A stretch of 64,000 nucleotides of DNA, taken from assembly GCF_003345295.1 (NCBI RefSeq), contig NZ_CP031056.1:1612001-1676000 (forward strand), given 5' to 3'. This DNA is from Vibrio splendidus (lineage in GTDB: Bacteria > Pseudomonadota > Gammaproteobacteria > Enterobacterales > Vibrionaceae). The position numbers and the translations under genes were made by a program. Under the pieces are notes generated by a model. The model was not told the origin of the DNA, ran no database searches, and saw only the letters and a list, made by a program, of their open reading frames with translations. Of this stretch, positions 17,181 to 25,756 are shown piece by piece (positions within the stretch are counted from its first letter, which is position 1; each line of letters begins with the position of its first letter).

Positions 17181-18065
17181 TTAAAGCACATAAACAAACA
17201 CAAACAGCCCTAACCAAACCACATCAACAAAGTGCCAATACCAACTGCCCGCTTGGAACGCAAAGTGGTCTTTCGGAGTGAAGTGGTCTTTCGCAACTCT
17301 TGCCAGTAACACAATCAAAAAAATCGTTCCCAAACAGACATGCAAACCATGGAATCCGGTCAATAAGAAGAAGGTATTGCCATAGATACCGGATTGAAGT
17401 GTCAGTCCCATCTCTTGATAAGCATGAAGGTACTCTTCAACTTGGAAGAACAGGAAGAAGCCAGCCAGAACAATGGTTATCTCTAGCCACACGATCAGAG
17501 CCATACGCTTGTTTTGTTCAAGACTGATATGTGCCATGTGCAGCGTCACAGAGGAAAGCAGCAGGATAATGGTGTTCTTAAGCGGGATACCTTGCCAAGA
17601 CATCGCTTCTGTCGTCACGCCATCAGGTGTCGTCGTTAACGGCCACATTGATTGAAACATCGGCCACAACACTTCATGGGTCATTGCATTGTTGCCCGCA
17701 CCACCAATCCAAGGGACAGAAATCATACGAGCGTAAAAAAGCGCACCAAAGAAAGCACCAAAGAACATGATCTCAGAGAAGATGAACCAACTCATGCCTT
17801 GCCTAAAGGAGCGGGATATTTGCTCAGAATAAACGCCACTTAATGATTCCGTGATCACATTACTAAACCAACCTGCGAGCATGTAAAGCAACACACAAAA
17901 TCCGACTAACAGAACTGCTTTTCCAAAGACGCCGCCAGCAGCGTCGGTGCCCATATTTTGCACCGTCAAGCCAGCGCCAACCGCGACCAAAAACAGCGCT
18001 ACGGCACCCACCAATGGCCAGTGGCTTTGATGTGGAACGAAATAAACTTCCTTTTTAGAACTCAT
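17181..18065 (-). CDS. ctaE: Cytochrome c oxidase subunit III
   Basis: A 294-aa seven-helix protein with the subunit III marks WFSNVITESLSGVY, SRSFRQGMSWFIFSEIMFFGAFF, and the C-terminal TGFHGLHVCLGTIFL and FQAGSWYWHFVDVVWLGLFVFVYV. It stabilises subunit I and the proton uptake path. AGGAGTTGAGCG precedes the ATG. It is convergent with DUF2909, with 19 bp between stops, and follows ctaG. Confidence 0.95.
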   Translation of the reverse strand: MSSKKEVYFVPHQSHWPLVGAVALFLVAVGAGLTVQNMGTDAAGGVFGKAVLLVGFCVLLYMLAGWFSNVITESLSGVYSEQISRSFRQGMSWFIFSEIMFFGAFFGALFYARMISVPWIGGAGNNAMTHEVLWPMFQSMWPLTTTPDGVTTEAMSWQGIPLKNTIILLLSSVTLHMAHISLEQNKRMALIVWLEITIVLAGFFLFFQVEEYLHAYQEMGLTLQSGIYGNTFFLLTGFHGLHVCLGTIFLIVLLARVAKDHFTPKDHFAFQAGSWYWHFVDVVWLGLFVFVYVL

Positions 18066-18103
18066 CGCTCAACTCCTTATGTTGATACTGGTTCTGTAAA
18101 TCC

Positions 18104-18778
18104 CTAGTTACTTGCGAGTGTGCTCGCTTTTGGTGAGCCAGATTGTAGTGTGCTCAATGTTGATGTGCTCACTCCAGGCTTACTTGCCTCTCCACTCACC
18201 TGACTCGTGATGTTAAACAGCGTATAAGAGAGCGTAAGCGTATGTATCGATTCTGGAATATCGGGCTCGATGTAAAATATCAACCCCATTTCTGCGCTCT
18301 TGTGCCCGTCCAATGGCTGCTGATTAAAACAAAAACATTCCATCTTATTGAAGTAAGTTGCCCCCATACCTGGAGAAACCGATGGCACAGCTTGGCCAAC
18401 CAATGAGGTTCCAGAAAGGTTTTTGGCAATGTAGTTAGTTTGAACCACCTCACCAGGATGAACCTCTAACACTCGAACTTCAGGAGAAAACTGCCACGGC
18501 ATATCTGGCTTAATGTGCGACATGAATTCAACGCGGACCGTACGAGAGTAATCAGGCTGCATTCCCTGAGGTTGAACGGCAGAGACCGTGTTGGTTTTCC
18601 CGTTGATCCCCAAGGCTTCACACATTACGTCATACAGAGGAACCAAAGCGAAACCGAAGCCAAACATCGCAACCACACCCAAAACTAAATAACCTGTCAA
18701 CTTCTTAGTCGATCGCTTCTTAGACGGGTGCTTTGGCTGCTGCTTCTCTTGATTTAGGTCGCTTTGTTTATCACTCAT
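18104..18778 (-). CDS. ctaG: Cytochrome c oxidase assembly protein CtaG/Cox11
   Basis: A 224-aa copper chaperone for the CuB site of subunit I. One N-terminal helix (LTGYLVLGVVAMFGFGFALVPLYDVMCEALGING) anchors a periplasmic Ig-like domain with the copper motif MECFCFNQQ. The normal family end is near residue 190 (LTLSYTLFNI). About 30 further Ser/Thr-rich residues (SKPGVSTSTLSTLQSGSPKA...) form an extra tail, encoded by four degenerate 15-bp repeats (see the array at 18118). AGGGAAGAGTC precedes the start. Confidence 0.93.
   Translation of the reverse strand: MSDKQSDLNQEKQQPKHPSKKRSTKKLTGYLVLGVVAMFGFGFALVPLYDVMCEALGINGKTNTVSAVQPQGMQPDYSRTVRVEFMSHIKPDMPWQFSPEVRVLEVHPGEVVQTNYIAKNLSGTSLVGQAVPSVSPGMGATYFNKMECFCFNQQPLDGHKSAEMGLIFYIEPDIPESIHTLTLSYTLFNITSQVSGEASKPGVSTSTLSTLQSGSPKASTLASN
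18118..18177. repeat. Degenerate 15-bp tandem array encoding the CtaG tail
   Basis: Four 15-bp units on the plus strand begin GTGTGCTC, GTGAGCCA, GTGTGCTC and ATGTGCTC. The period is a multiple of three, so it adds pentapeptide units to the C-terminus of ctaG without a frameshift. Confidence 0.7.
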
Positions 18779-18789
18779 GACTCTTCCCT

Positions 18790-20451
18790 CTAATCAACTT
18801 TAGGTGGATGAGTAAAGGTGTGGTGAGGGGCAGGGCTAGGAACTGTCCACTCTAGACCTTCAGCTCGGTCCCAAGGCTTGCTTGGCGCAGTCTCCCCGCC
18901 TCTAACACACTTGATAACTAACCATAAGAAGATCAACTGAGACAAACCAAAGGCAAAGCCACCTATCGACACGACTTGGTTAACATCAGCAAACTGAATC
19001 GCATAATCCGGTATACGACGCGGCATTCCGGCTAACCCTAAAAAGTGCATTGGGAAAAACAACACATTGACCGATACTACCGATGTCCAGAAATGCCACA
19101 GACTGAGCTTGTGGTCGTACATATGCCCTGTCCATTTCGGCAACCAATAATAGGCGGCGGCCATAATTGAGAACACAGCACCTGTCACCAGAACATAGTG
19201 GAAGTGAGCCACAACAAAGTAGGTATCGTGGTATTGGAAATCGGCAGGTACGATAGCGAGCATCAATCCAGATAGCCCACCAATCGTGAATAGAACGATA
19301 AAGGCAATAGCAAACAGCATTGGTGTTTCAAAGGTCAAAGCACCCCGCCACATCGTCGCCACCCAGTTAAACACCTTCACTCCCGTAGGCACGGCGATCA
19401 ACATGGTGCAATACATGAAGAAAAGCTCGGCAAATACTGGCATACCCGTGGTGAACATGTGGTGCGCCCACACTAAGAATGACAGCAGTGCGATACTGCA
19501 TGTTGCGTACACCATCGAGTGATAACCAAATAAACGCTTGCCACTGAATGCCGGGATTATCGCAGAGACAATACCAAAAGACGGTAAAATCATGATGTAT
19601 ACTTCAGGGTGTCCAAAGAACCAGAATATATGCTGGAACATCACCGGATCCCCGCCACCCGCAGCATCAAAAAAGCTCGTCCCAAAGTACTTATCCGTCA
19701 GTACCATGGTTACGGCTCCCGCGAGCACGGGCATGACGGCTATCAATAAGAAAGCGGTAATCAACCAAGTCCATACGAACATCGGCAGCTTGAACCAAGT
19801 CATACCCGGCGCGCGCATGTTCACTATGGTTACGATCACGTTAATCGCCCCCATGATCGAGCTGATCCCCATAATATGAACTGAGAATACGAATAGCGCG
19901 GTGCTGTCTGGGCCATAAGTTGTCGAAAGTGGCGCGTAGAAGGTCCAACCAAAACTTGGGCCGCCTCCCTCAGTAAACAAAGATCCGATCAAGATTAGAA
20001 AAGCAAAAGGCAGAATCCAGAAGCTGAGATTGTTCATTCTCGGCAGCGCCATGTCTGGAGCACCAATCATCATTGGGATCATCCAGTTAGCCAAACCTGT
20101 GAATGCAGGCATCACGGCACCAAACACCATTATTAAACCGTGAACGGTAGTCATCTGATTAAAGAAGTCTGGCTCAACGAGCTGTAACCCCGGTTGGAAT
20201 AACTCCGCACGGATCACCATCGCCATGGCGCCGCCTGTTAAGAACATGGCAAAGCTAAACCAAAGGTAAAGTGTACCTATGTCTTTGTGATTAGTTGAGT
20301 AAAGCCAACGAGCCCAGCCTTTAGGTGCAGCATGTGAGTCGTGATCATCATGAGGTAAATCATGGCTGTCCAACGAACCTTCAGCTGAATGACTCAGTGC
20401 TTGATCTTCTGCGGGAGCCGATTTCACCGGCTTATTGATTGGCGAACTCAT
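18790..20451 (-). CDS. ctaD: Cytochrome c oxidase subunit I
   Basis: A 553-aa catalytic heme-copper subunit with twelve helices. Ligands and channels are visible: TTVHGLIMVFG (low-spin heme), WFFGHPEVYIMILPSFG (CuB His with the cross-linked Tyr), HHMFTTGMP, and HDTYFVVAHFHYVL (heme a and a3 ligands). Reduces O2 to water while pumping protons. The first 45 residues are His/Asp-rich and variable. GGAG lies 6 bp before the ATG, and the start overlaps the coxB stop by 4 bp (ATGA). Confidence 0.97.
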   Translation of the reverse strand: MSSPINKPVKSAPAEDQALSHSAEGSLDSHDLPHDDHDSHAAPKGWARWLYSTNHKDIGTLYLWFSFAMFLTGGAMAMVIRAELFQPGLQLVEPDFFNQMTTVHGLIMVFGAVMPAFTGLANWMIPMMIGAPDMALPRMNNLSFWILPFAFLILIGSLFTEGGGPSFGWTFYAPLSTTYGPDSTALFVFSVHIMGISSIMGAINVIVTIVNMRAPGMTWFKLPMFVWTWLITAFLLIAVMPVLAGAVTMVLTDKYFGTSFFDAAGGGDPVMFQHIFWFFGHPEVYIMILPSFGIVSAIIPAFSGKRLFGYHSMVYATCSIALLSFLVWAHHMFTTGMPVFAELFFMYCTMLIAVPTGVKVFNWVATMWRGALTFETPMLFAIAFIVLFTIGGLSGLMLAIVPADFQYHDTYFVVAHFHYVLVTGAVFSIMAAAYYWLPKWTGHMYDHKLSLWHFWTSVVSVNVLFFPMHFLGLAGMPRRIPDYAIQFADVNQVVSIGGFAFGLSQLIFLWLVIKCVRGGETAPSKPWDRAEGLEWTVPSPAPHHTFTHPPKVD

Positions 20452-21680
20452 AACTGCTCCTTAGCATAGTTTTGTGCCTCATCCGTTGAGCCTTGTTCAC
20501 TGTTCGTTTCACTTTGTTCGTTGTCAGACCCACCTTCTTGCTTGGCCTTATAAGCGTTCACATCTGAAGCCTGAACCACATCGCCAGTGTCATTACCCCA
20601 AGCATTTCTTTGATAAGTCACTACCGCAGCAATCTCTTTCTCGGTTAATTGATTATCAAATGCCTGCATTGCGGTGCCTCCGCGACCATAAACAATGGTA
20701 TCGATATGAACACCCACATCACCAAGTGCTATAGGGCTTCCTTTAATGGCAGGAAATGCGCCGGGAATACCCTCTCCGTTGACTTGATGACAAACGGCGC
20801 AACGGGTTTTGTAAACTTCTTCACCGATGGCATTCAATTCTTCTAAGGAAAGTGACGCATCTAGCGCATCTTGCGCAGCTTGTTGTGCGGCTATCACCAA
20901 TTCTTTCTGCTCCGCTAACCATGCATCAAACTCGTTTTCTTCCATAGCCTGTACCACTATCGGCATGAAACCATGAGCACGGCCACATAACTCAGCACAC
21001 TGGCCTCGATAAACACCGGGCTCATCTATCTTTGTCCAAGCTTCATTGATAAAGCCCGGAATGGTATCTTTCTTAACGGCAAATGCTGGAACCCACCATG
21101 AATGAATAACATCATCGGAAGTCATCAAAAAGCGGACTTTACGATTGACAGGCAGTACAAGCGGCTTATCAACCTCTAGCAGGTAATGCGCGCCTTTCAC
21201 TTCGATGCCTTCAATCTCTTTGTCACTGGTTGCTAGGAGGCTGAAAAACTCAACGTCTTCACCAAAATAGCTGTAATGCCATTTCCATTGTGACCCTGTG
21301 ATTTTAACGGTCAGATCTGATTGGGAGGTGTCTTCCATCGCTATCAAGGTTTTAGTGGCGGGTATCGCCATAGCGATGAGGATAATAATAGGAATGATGG
21401 TCCAAAGAATTTCGACTTTGGTACTTTCGTGAAAATGAGCTGCAACCGCGCCCTTCGACTTACGGTGTCTCAGAATCGAATAAAACATCACACCAAAAAC
21501 AACGAAAGCGATCGCGCAACAGATGTAGAAGATCAACATATGAAGTTCATACACCTTACCGCTGATCTCAGTGACACCTTGAGTCATGTTGTATTCAGTG
21601 CTGGCATGCACCAAAGGCGATACCAAAACCACAACAAAACTTTTCAAAAGCCACCCTAGCCTAACCAGTAATCTTTTCAA
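20448..21680 (-). CDS. ctaC: Cytochrome c oxidase subunit II with fused cytochrome c domain (caa3 type)
   Basis: A 410-aa subunit. It has a signal/first helix, a second helix (HMLIFYICCAIAFVVFGVMFY is near residue 50) and the periplasmic CuA domain with GQCAELCGRAHGFM (two Cys, His, Met, Glu). A C-terminal cytochrome c module (about 280-385) carries CAVCHQ and an axial Met in GTAMQAF. The last 35 residues are acidic and Gln/Ser-rich. The start is TTG at 21680 with AAGGAG upstream. No in-frame ATG exists before the first helix. It is the first gene of the cluster. Confidence 0.95.
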   Translation of the reverse strand: MKRLLVRLGWLLKSFVVVLVSPLVHASTEYNMTQGVTEISGKVYELHMLIFYICCAIAFVVFGVMFYSILRHRKSKGAVAAHFHESTKVEILWTIIPIIILIAMAIPATKTLIAMEDTSQSDLTVKITGSQWKWHYSYFGEDVEFFSLLATSDKEIEGIEVKGAHYLLEVDKPLVLPVNRKVRFLMTSDDVIHSWWVPAFAVKKDTIPGFINEAWTKIDEPGVYRGQCAELCGRAHGFMPIVVQAMEENEFDAWLAEQKELVIAAQQAAQDALDASLSLEELNAIGEEVYKTRCAVCHQVNGEGIPGAFPAIKGSPIALGDVGVHIDTIVYGRGGTAMQAFDNQLTEKEIAAVVTYQRNAWGNDTGDVVQASDVNAYKAKQEGGSDNEQSETNSEQGSTDEAQNYAKEQL

Positions 21681-21903
21681 AAGATCTCTCCTTATCCTTC
21701 CTAATTGGATACTTGCGACCTAAATGTCGTTGCGAGCTGAACAACATTCATTGTTATCCCGGCTGCACATGAAAGGCTGAATCTCAATCTACAACTCACA
21801 TGGAACTAGCCTGTAAACGGGCTGCTGACCTCATATCAACCTAAGATCTAATACGGCTCATAAGCGTTGGAAGTTTCCATGAAAGATTCAAAAACGGCGA
21901 ATT

Positions 21904-21929
21904 TGTTAAATTTTGTTATATTTATGTAA
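21904..21929. promoter_or_regulatory. ArcA-like direct repeats upstream of coxB
   Basis: TGTTA, TGTTA and TGTAA occur at 21904, 21914 and 21925, spaced 10 and 11 bp apart. That is the spacing of ArcA response-regulator sites. It is 225 bp from the coxB start. Anaerobic repression of an aerobic oxidase by ArcA is biologically reasonable, but the motif is short and the region AT-rich. Confidence 0.45.
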
Positions 21930-22065
21930 AAGGCTAGTTAGTGATATCCAATTGTTCAAGGTAAGTTTACTTACTAAACAGTCAATTATTTGAAGTTGCT
22001 TTATCCATATGCCCTTCCCTTGCTGTTGGAATTTATTTTAAATCGAGTTTTACGATTGCTTTCAT

Positions 22066-22084
22066 GGAAATGATAATCAATATC
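22066..22084. promoter_or_regulatory. Fur box upstream of the phosphohexomutase gene
   Basis: The 19-mer GGAAATGATAATCAATATC matches the classical Fur consensus GATAATGATAATCATTATC at 16 of 19 positions, including the whole ATGATAATCA core. It is 53 bp upstream of the ATG at 22137. Confidence 0.75.
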
Positions 22085-22136
22085 ACTTAAATTAAATCAA
22101 CAGAAAGACATCCCGATATGAAAAGGTTTAGTAATT

Positions 22137-23861
22137 ATGCAAGATGCTATGAACTGGTTAGCGAGAGACCCAGACCCAAGAGCTCGTGAAGAGCTTCAAC
22201 ACCTCATCGATGAGGGAATGCACGACGAACTAGAAGACCGCTTTAGTCAACGATTGGAATTCGGAACGGCGGGCTTACGAGGCAAAGTCGGATGCGGTCC
22301 AAATAGAATGAACCGCTTGGTGATACAAGAAACGGCAACAGGCCTTGGCCATTACTTGATTGAACATGTCGCCAATGCCTCGATTCGTGGCGTCGTTGTC
22401 GGTTATGACGGGCGTTTAGATTCAAAACAATTCGCCATTGATACAGCTTCTGTGCTCACCGCATTGGGCATTAAGGTGTACCTAACCTCCGATGTCGCAG
22501 CAACCCCTATTGTTGCTTTTGGTATTGAGCATTTCAACGCAGCTGGCGCTGTTGTTGTTACGGCGAGCCACAACCCGCCGGAATACAATGGCTTCAAAGT
22601 ATACTGGGAGAATGGCGCTCAAATCATTCCCCCTCACGATGCAGGCATTGCCGGCGAAATCGATGTCGCTTCAACCAAGCCAATCCCATTAATGAGCCTA
22701 AGTGATGCTGAAGCGCAAGGTAAGCTGGTGTGGTTAACTGAAGGTTATTATCAAACGTACCGTGCTGCTATTAATCAAAGTCCGCACGTGAATAACACTC
22801 TTGAATCGGCGAATACCACCATCACCTACACGGCAATGCATGGGGTGGGGGCAAAAATGGCGGAAGATCTTCTTCACGATGCTGGATTCCACAAGGTATT
22901 CAGTGTGGCTGAACAAAGAGAGCCTGATGGTAACTTCCCAACCGTGAACTTCCCGAACCCCGAAGAAAAAGGGGCAATGGATCTCGTTATTAACCTCGCA
23001 AAAAGTGTCGATGCCGACATAGCTTGTGCCAACGATCCAGATGCAGATCGATTCGCCGTTGCGGTCAGAACTGACGATACAGCTAGAACTGATGATGCTT
23101 CCTATAAAATGCTAACGGGCGATCAAGTCGGCGTGCTATTCGCGCATTACTTGTTGTCGAAGCCGCATACCAAAAACCAGTTAGTTGGTAACAGCATCGT
23201 GTCTTCAACTCTGCTTGAAAAAGTGGCTCAATCCCACGGTGCGACTTACTTCCAAACGCTAACGGGCTTTAAATGGTTGGCGAATATTGGGATGCAGTTG
23301 GAGGATGAACAGAATGAGTTCTTGTTCGCCTATGAAGAAGCCCTTGGCTACACAATCGGCACTCAGGTACGAGATAAAGATGGGCTATCGGCTATCGTCG
23401 TGTTTGCTCAATTAGTTGAGGAGTTAAAATCTCAAGGCCGAACCGTTTGGGATCTTCTCGCTCAAATTTCATTTGAACATGGTGTTCATACCAACGCGCA
23501 GCGAAGCATTGCTCTTGACCCAGATTCACCATCAATTGGTTCTAAACTCAGAGCGGCACAACCTAAAGCAATAAACGGTGTTGCTATCGCTGTGATTGAA
23601 GATCTGCAGTCTTCTTTGCGCTTCGTCATTGGTGGCAATACTGAAGCGATTAACCTGCCTTCAAGTGATGTTCTCATCTATCACCTAGAAGATGGCACAC
23701 GCATTATCGTCCGACCTTCAGGCACAGAACCAAAAGTGAAAGTCTATTATGAGACGGTAACAAAGTTCGAAGGGACAGAAACATACGAAGACACTCGCCT
23801 ACGCGGTGAAGAAGACATGAATAAACTGATTGAACAACACCAGCAAGAGTTGAACGCTTAG
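22137..23861 (+). CDS. Phospho-sugar mutase of the PGM2/phosphopentomutase-like subgroup
   Basis: A 574-aa alpha-D-phosphohexomutase. Phosphoserine loop VVTASHNPPEYNGFKVYW, metal loop DPDADRFAVAV, sugar-binding FAYEEALGYTIG and phosphate-binding RPSGTEPKVKVYYE are all intact. The N-terminal RLEFGTAGLRGKVGCGPNRMN and the length assign it to the group that includes eukaryotic PGM2 and many bacterial PGM/PMM proteins, rather than to E. coli Pgm. The exact substrate (glucose-, mannose- or pentose-phosphate) cannot be read from sequence. A Fur box lies upstream, so it may be iron-repressed, which would be unusual for a sugar mutase. It is a second phosphohexomutase in this window beside manB. Confidence 0.9.
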   Translation: MQDAMNWLARDPDPRAREELQHLIDEGMHDELEDRFSQRLEFGTAGLRGKVGCGPNRMNRLVIQETATGLGHYLIEHVANASIRGVVVGYDGRLDSKQFAIDTASVLTALGIKVYLTSDVAATPIVAFGIEHFNAAGAVVVTASHNPPEYNGFKVYWENGAQIIPPHDAGIAGEIDVASTKPIPLMSLSDAEAQGKLVWLTEGYYQTYRAAINQSPHVNNTLESANTTITYTAMHGVGAKMAEDLLHDAGFHKVFSVAEQREPDGNFPTVNFPNPEEKGAMDLVINLAKSVDADIACANDPDADRFAVAVRTDDTARTDDASYKMLTGDQVGVLFAHYLLSKPHTKNQLVGNSIVSSTLLEKVAQSHGATYFQTLTGFKWLANIGMQLEDEQNEFLFAYEEALGYTIGTQVRDKDGLSAIVVFAQLVEELKSQGRTVWDLLAQISFEHGVHTNAQRSIALDPDSPSIGSKLRAAQPKAINGVAIAVIEDLQSSLRFVIGGNTEAINLPSSDVLIYHLEDGTRIIVRPSGTEPKVKVYYETVTKFEGTETYEDTRLRGEEDMNKLIEQHQQELNA

Positions 23862-23922
23862 TGAATCATCGTTTTCAAAACATCAGTTCTATAAAGTGCA
23901 ATATGTAACTGCTAGGAATAAG

Positions 23923-23949
23923 AAATGGACGCTCAAAGCGTCCATTTTT
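23923..23949. terminator. Terminator after the phospho-sugar mutase
   Basis: A 10-bp perfect stem (AAATGGACGC with GCGTCCATTT) and a TTTTT tail on the plus strand, between convergent genes. Confidence 0.88.
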
Positions 23950-23991
23950 GTCTCAGCGGCTAACCGCGAGAAGATGTTTGGGTTGATTCGT

Positions 23992-24624
23992 CTACGAAGT
24001 AAAGAAAGAAGACAACATCCAGATAGCCAACACGATGAAGACTCCGCCCATGACTTTCTGTTGATAGGTACGAAACTTAGCATTCTCTACGAGAGACTTA
24101 CCAATCGTACCCACTAAAGCCACCAGCAAAAAGTTGAACGTTAAGCCGAGAACATTTAACAATAAACCCAGAACGAGCATCTGTTCACCAGAAGTCGCTT
24201 CAATATTCGTCGACACAAACTGTGGTAAGAACATCACAAAGAAAACCAACGCTTTAGGGTTAAGCAGGTTACTAATCAATGCTCGTTGATAGTAGGCTTT
24301 TGCAGCAAAGTTGTCGCTTAACTCAGGCGCATTGCCCTGCTCTGTTCGAAGACAATCCCACCCCATTTTTAATAAGTAGGTACCGCCTAACAGATGCAGC
24401 GCTTTTAACGCCACTGGACTCATCGCAATCAATGCTGAAACACCCATTGCTGCCAATACTGTCAGGATAATTCCGGAAGTCGCGTTACCCAAACTTGCAA
24501 ACACACCAACCTTGCGGCCATAGCTCATACTTGAGCTCGCGATGAGTAACATATCAGGGCCAGGCAAAAGGAGAAGTGCAACAACGGCAGTCAGGTAAAC
24601 AGGTAGTATGGCTAAGTCGATCAT
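23992..24624 (-). CDS. LysE/RhtB-family amino-acid exporter
   Basis: A 210-aa protein with about six membrane helices and the family signature LLLLPGPDMLLIASSSMSYGRKVGVFASLG at residues 17-46, then NLLNPKALVFFVMFLPQF (NPKxxxFF motif) near residue 120. Such proteins export lysine, threonine, homoserine or similar solutes. The substrate is unknown. It is monocistronic. Confidence 0.9.
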   Translation of the reverse strand: MIDLAILPVYLTAVVALLLLPGPDMLLIASSSMSYGRKVGVFASLGNATSGIILTVLAAMGVSALIAMSPVALKALHLLGGTYLLKMGWDCLRTEQGNAPELSDNFAAKAYYQRALISNLLNPKALVFFVMFLPQFVSTNIEATSGEQMLVLGLLLNVLGLTFNFLLVALVGTIGKSLVENAKFRTYQQKVMGGVFIVLAIWMLSSFFTS

Positions 24625-24774
24625 GGGTTTCAGTATTGATAAAAACGGAGGCGGATTTTATATCAATTACCAACACCCTTCCAGATGCAATTGGTTGTAG
24701 GATAGTAAAATATTCGAATTAAATACCATCAACGAACAACAAAGCAAATTTATTAACCAAATAGAAAAGACTAC

Positions 24775-25407
24775 TTAACTTGCTACCCACTCGATCTCAA
24801 TCAATGTCGTTTCACCACACTTTAGACGGCCAAGGAAGATATCACCTCGATGGACCTCACCAACACCTTTTGGGGTACCTGTCATTACAACATCGCCATC
24901 AAGCAAAGTCGTGTAAGAAGACAACTCTTCTAGGATAGTCTGTGGAGAATACAGCATCTGCTCAACGTGACCCTTTTGAACGCGGACACAGTTAATAAAT
25001 AATTCTAGGTTTAACTCAGAGAGATCAAAATTATCAACGGGAACAAAGCGACTAAAGACAGCGGAACCATCAAAGGCTTTGGCACGCTCCCAAGGTAAAC
25101 CTTTGGCTTTTAAACTGCTTTGCAACTCACGCTTGGTAAGGTCTAAGCCGAATCCCACTGCAGAATATTCACCGTTTTCAACAATAAAACAGATCTCTGC
25201 TTCGTAGTGCAGCGCTTCTTGATGAAAAGAAGACAGAGAGGAAGTAACGCTGGTGCTCGGCTTATTGAAAACCACCATAGAGTCAGGGATCGCATTGTTA
25301 AGTTCTTCAATGTGATCGACATAGTTACGCCCAACACACAGTACTTTTGTTGGGGTTGCTGTTCGTTTCGAATTCATCAATTGCTTCTGATCTACAACGC
25401 TGCTCAT
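24775..25407 (-). CDS. Fumarylacetoacetate hydrolase family protein
   Basis: A 210-aa single-domain FAH-fold enzyme resembling the YcgM/FAHD1 type. KVLCVGRNYVDHIEEL, FNKPSTSVTS, HYEAEICFIVENG (ExE metal ligands), GLDLTKRELQSSLKAKGLPWERAKAFDGSA and the closing GDVVMTGTPKGVGEVHRGD are in family order. Members act as acylpyruvases or oxaloacetate decarboxylases, or in aromatic catabolism. The substrate here is unknown. The first 18 residues are extra, and a shorter start is possible. No pathway genes lie beside it. Confidence 0.88.
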   Translation of the reverse strand: MSSVVDQKQLMNSKRTATPTKVLCVGRNYVDHIEELNNAIPDSMVVFNKPSTSVTSSLSSFHQEALHYEAEICFIVENGEYSAVGFGLDLTKRELQSSLKAKGLPWERAKAFDGSAVFSRFVPVDNFDLSELNLELFINCVRVQKGHVEQMLYSPQTILEELSSYTTLLDGDVVMTGTPKGVGEVHRGDIFLGRLKCGETTLIEIEWVAS

Positions 25408-25756
25408 AGTTTATCCCTGAACTATTTTTAGAGAGCAGAGTTTAGCGCATCATAAAATGAGAGTCTTCGACAAGATGATTACCGATCTCTAAATTCTGAT
25501 CTTGAGCTCAATTCATTGATTTGAATACTTTTAGGTTGATATAGGTGTATATCTCGACCGACCCACCAGAAATAGAGTCATCGGCTTACATAAATTAGAG
25601 AAAATGGAACTAAAGGAGGGCTTTAAATTTGAAGAGCATTCATACGAAAGAAGCCCTCTCAAACCAAAAGGCTTGAGAGGGCTTAGCATGGTGTCTAGGA
25701 CAGTATCCTAAAAGGTAAACTTAAGGAGTAAACACTATGCTAAATAAGTCTGCGAC
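25408..25756. other. Intergenic region between the FAH gene and the porin
   Basis: About 350 bp. It holds the porin terminator at 25651. A 7-bp inverted repeat (ATAAGTC/GACTTAT, 25744-25760) sits across the porin stop codon. I see no supported gene. The nine-codon ATG frame at 25738 has a good upstream AAGGAG but runs over the porin end. Confidence 0.55.
25651..25684 (-). terminator. Terminator downstream of the porin gene
   Basis: A 12-bp perfect stem (AAGCCCTCTCAA with TTGAGAGGGCTT), 73 bp downstream of the porin stop. The U tract on the minus strand is short (CTTTC), so termination may rely mainly on the strong stem. Confidence 0.7.

Larger units (their letters stand above)
21681..22136. 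other. Divergent promoter region of the cox cluster and the phosphohexomutase gene
   Basis: 455 bp, AT-rich in its right half. It contains an ArcA-like direct repeat at 21904 and a Fur box at 22066, listed separately. No small gene or RNA is recognised. Confidence 0.7.
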
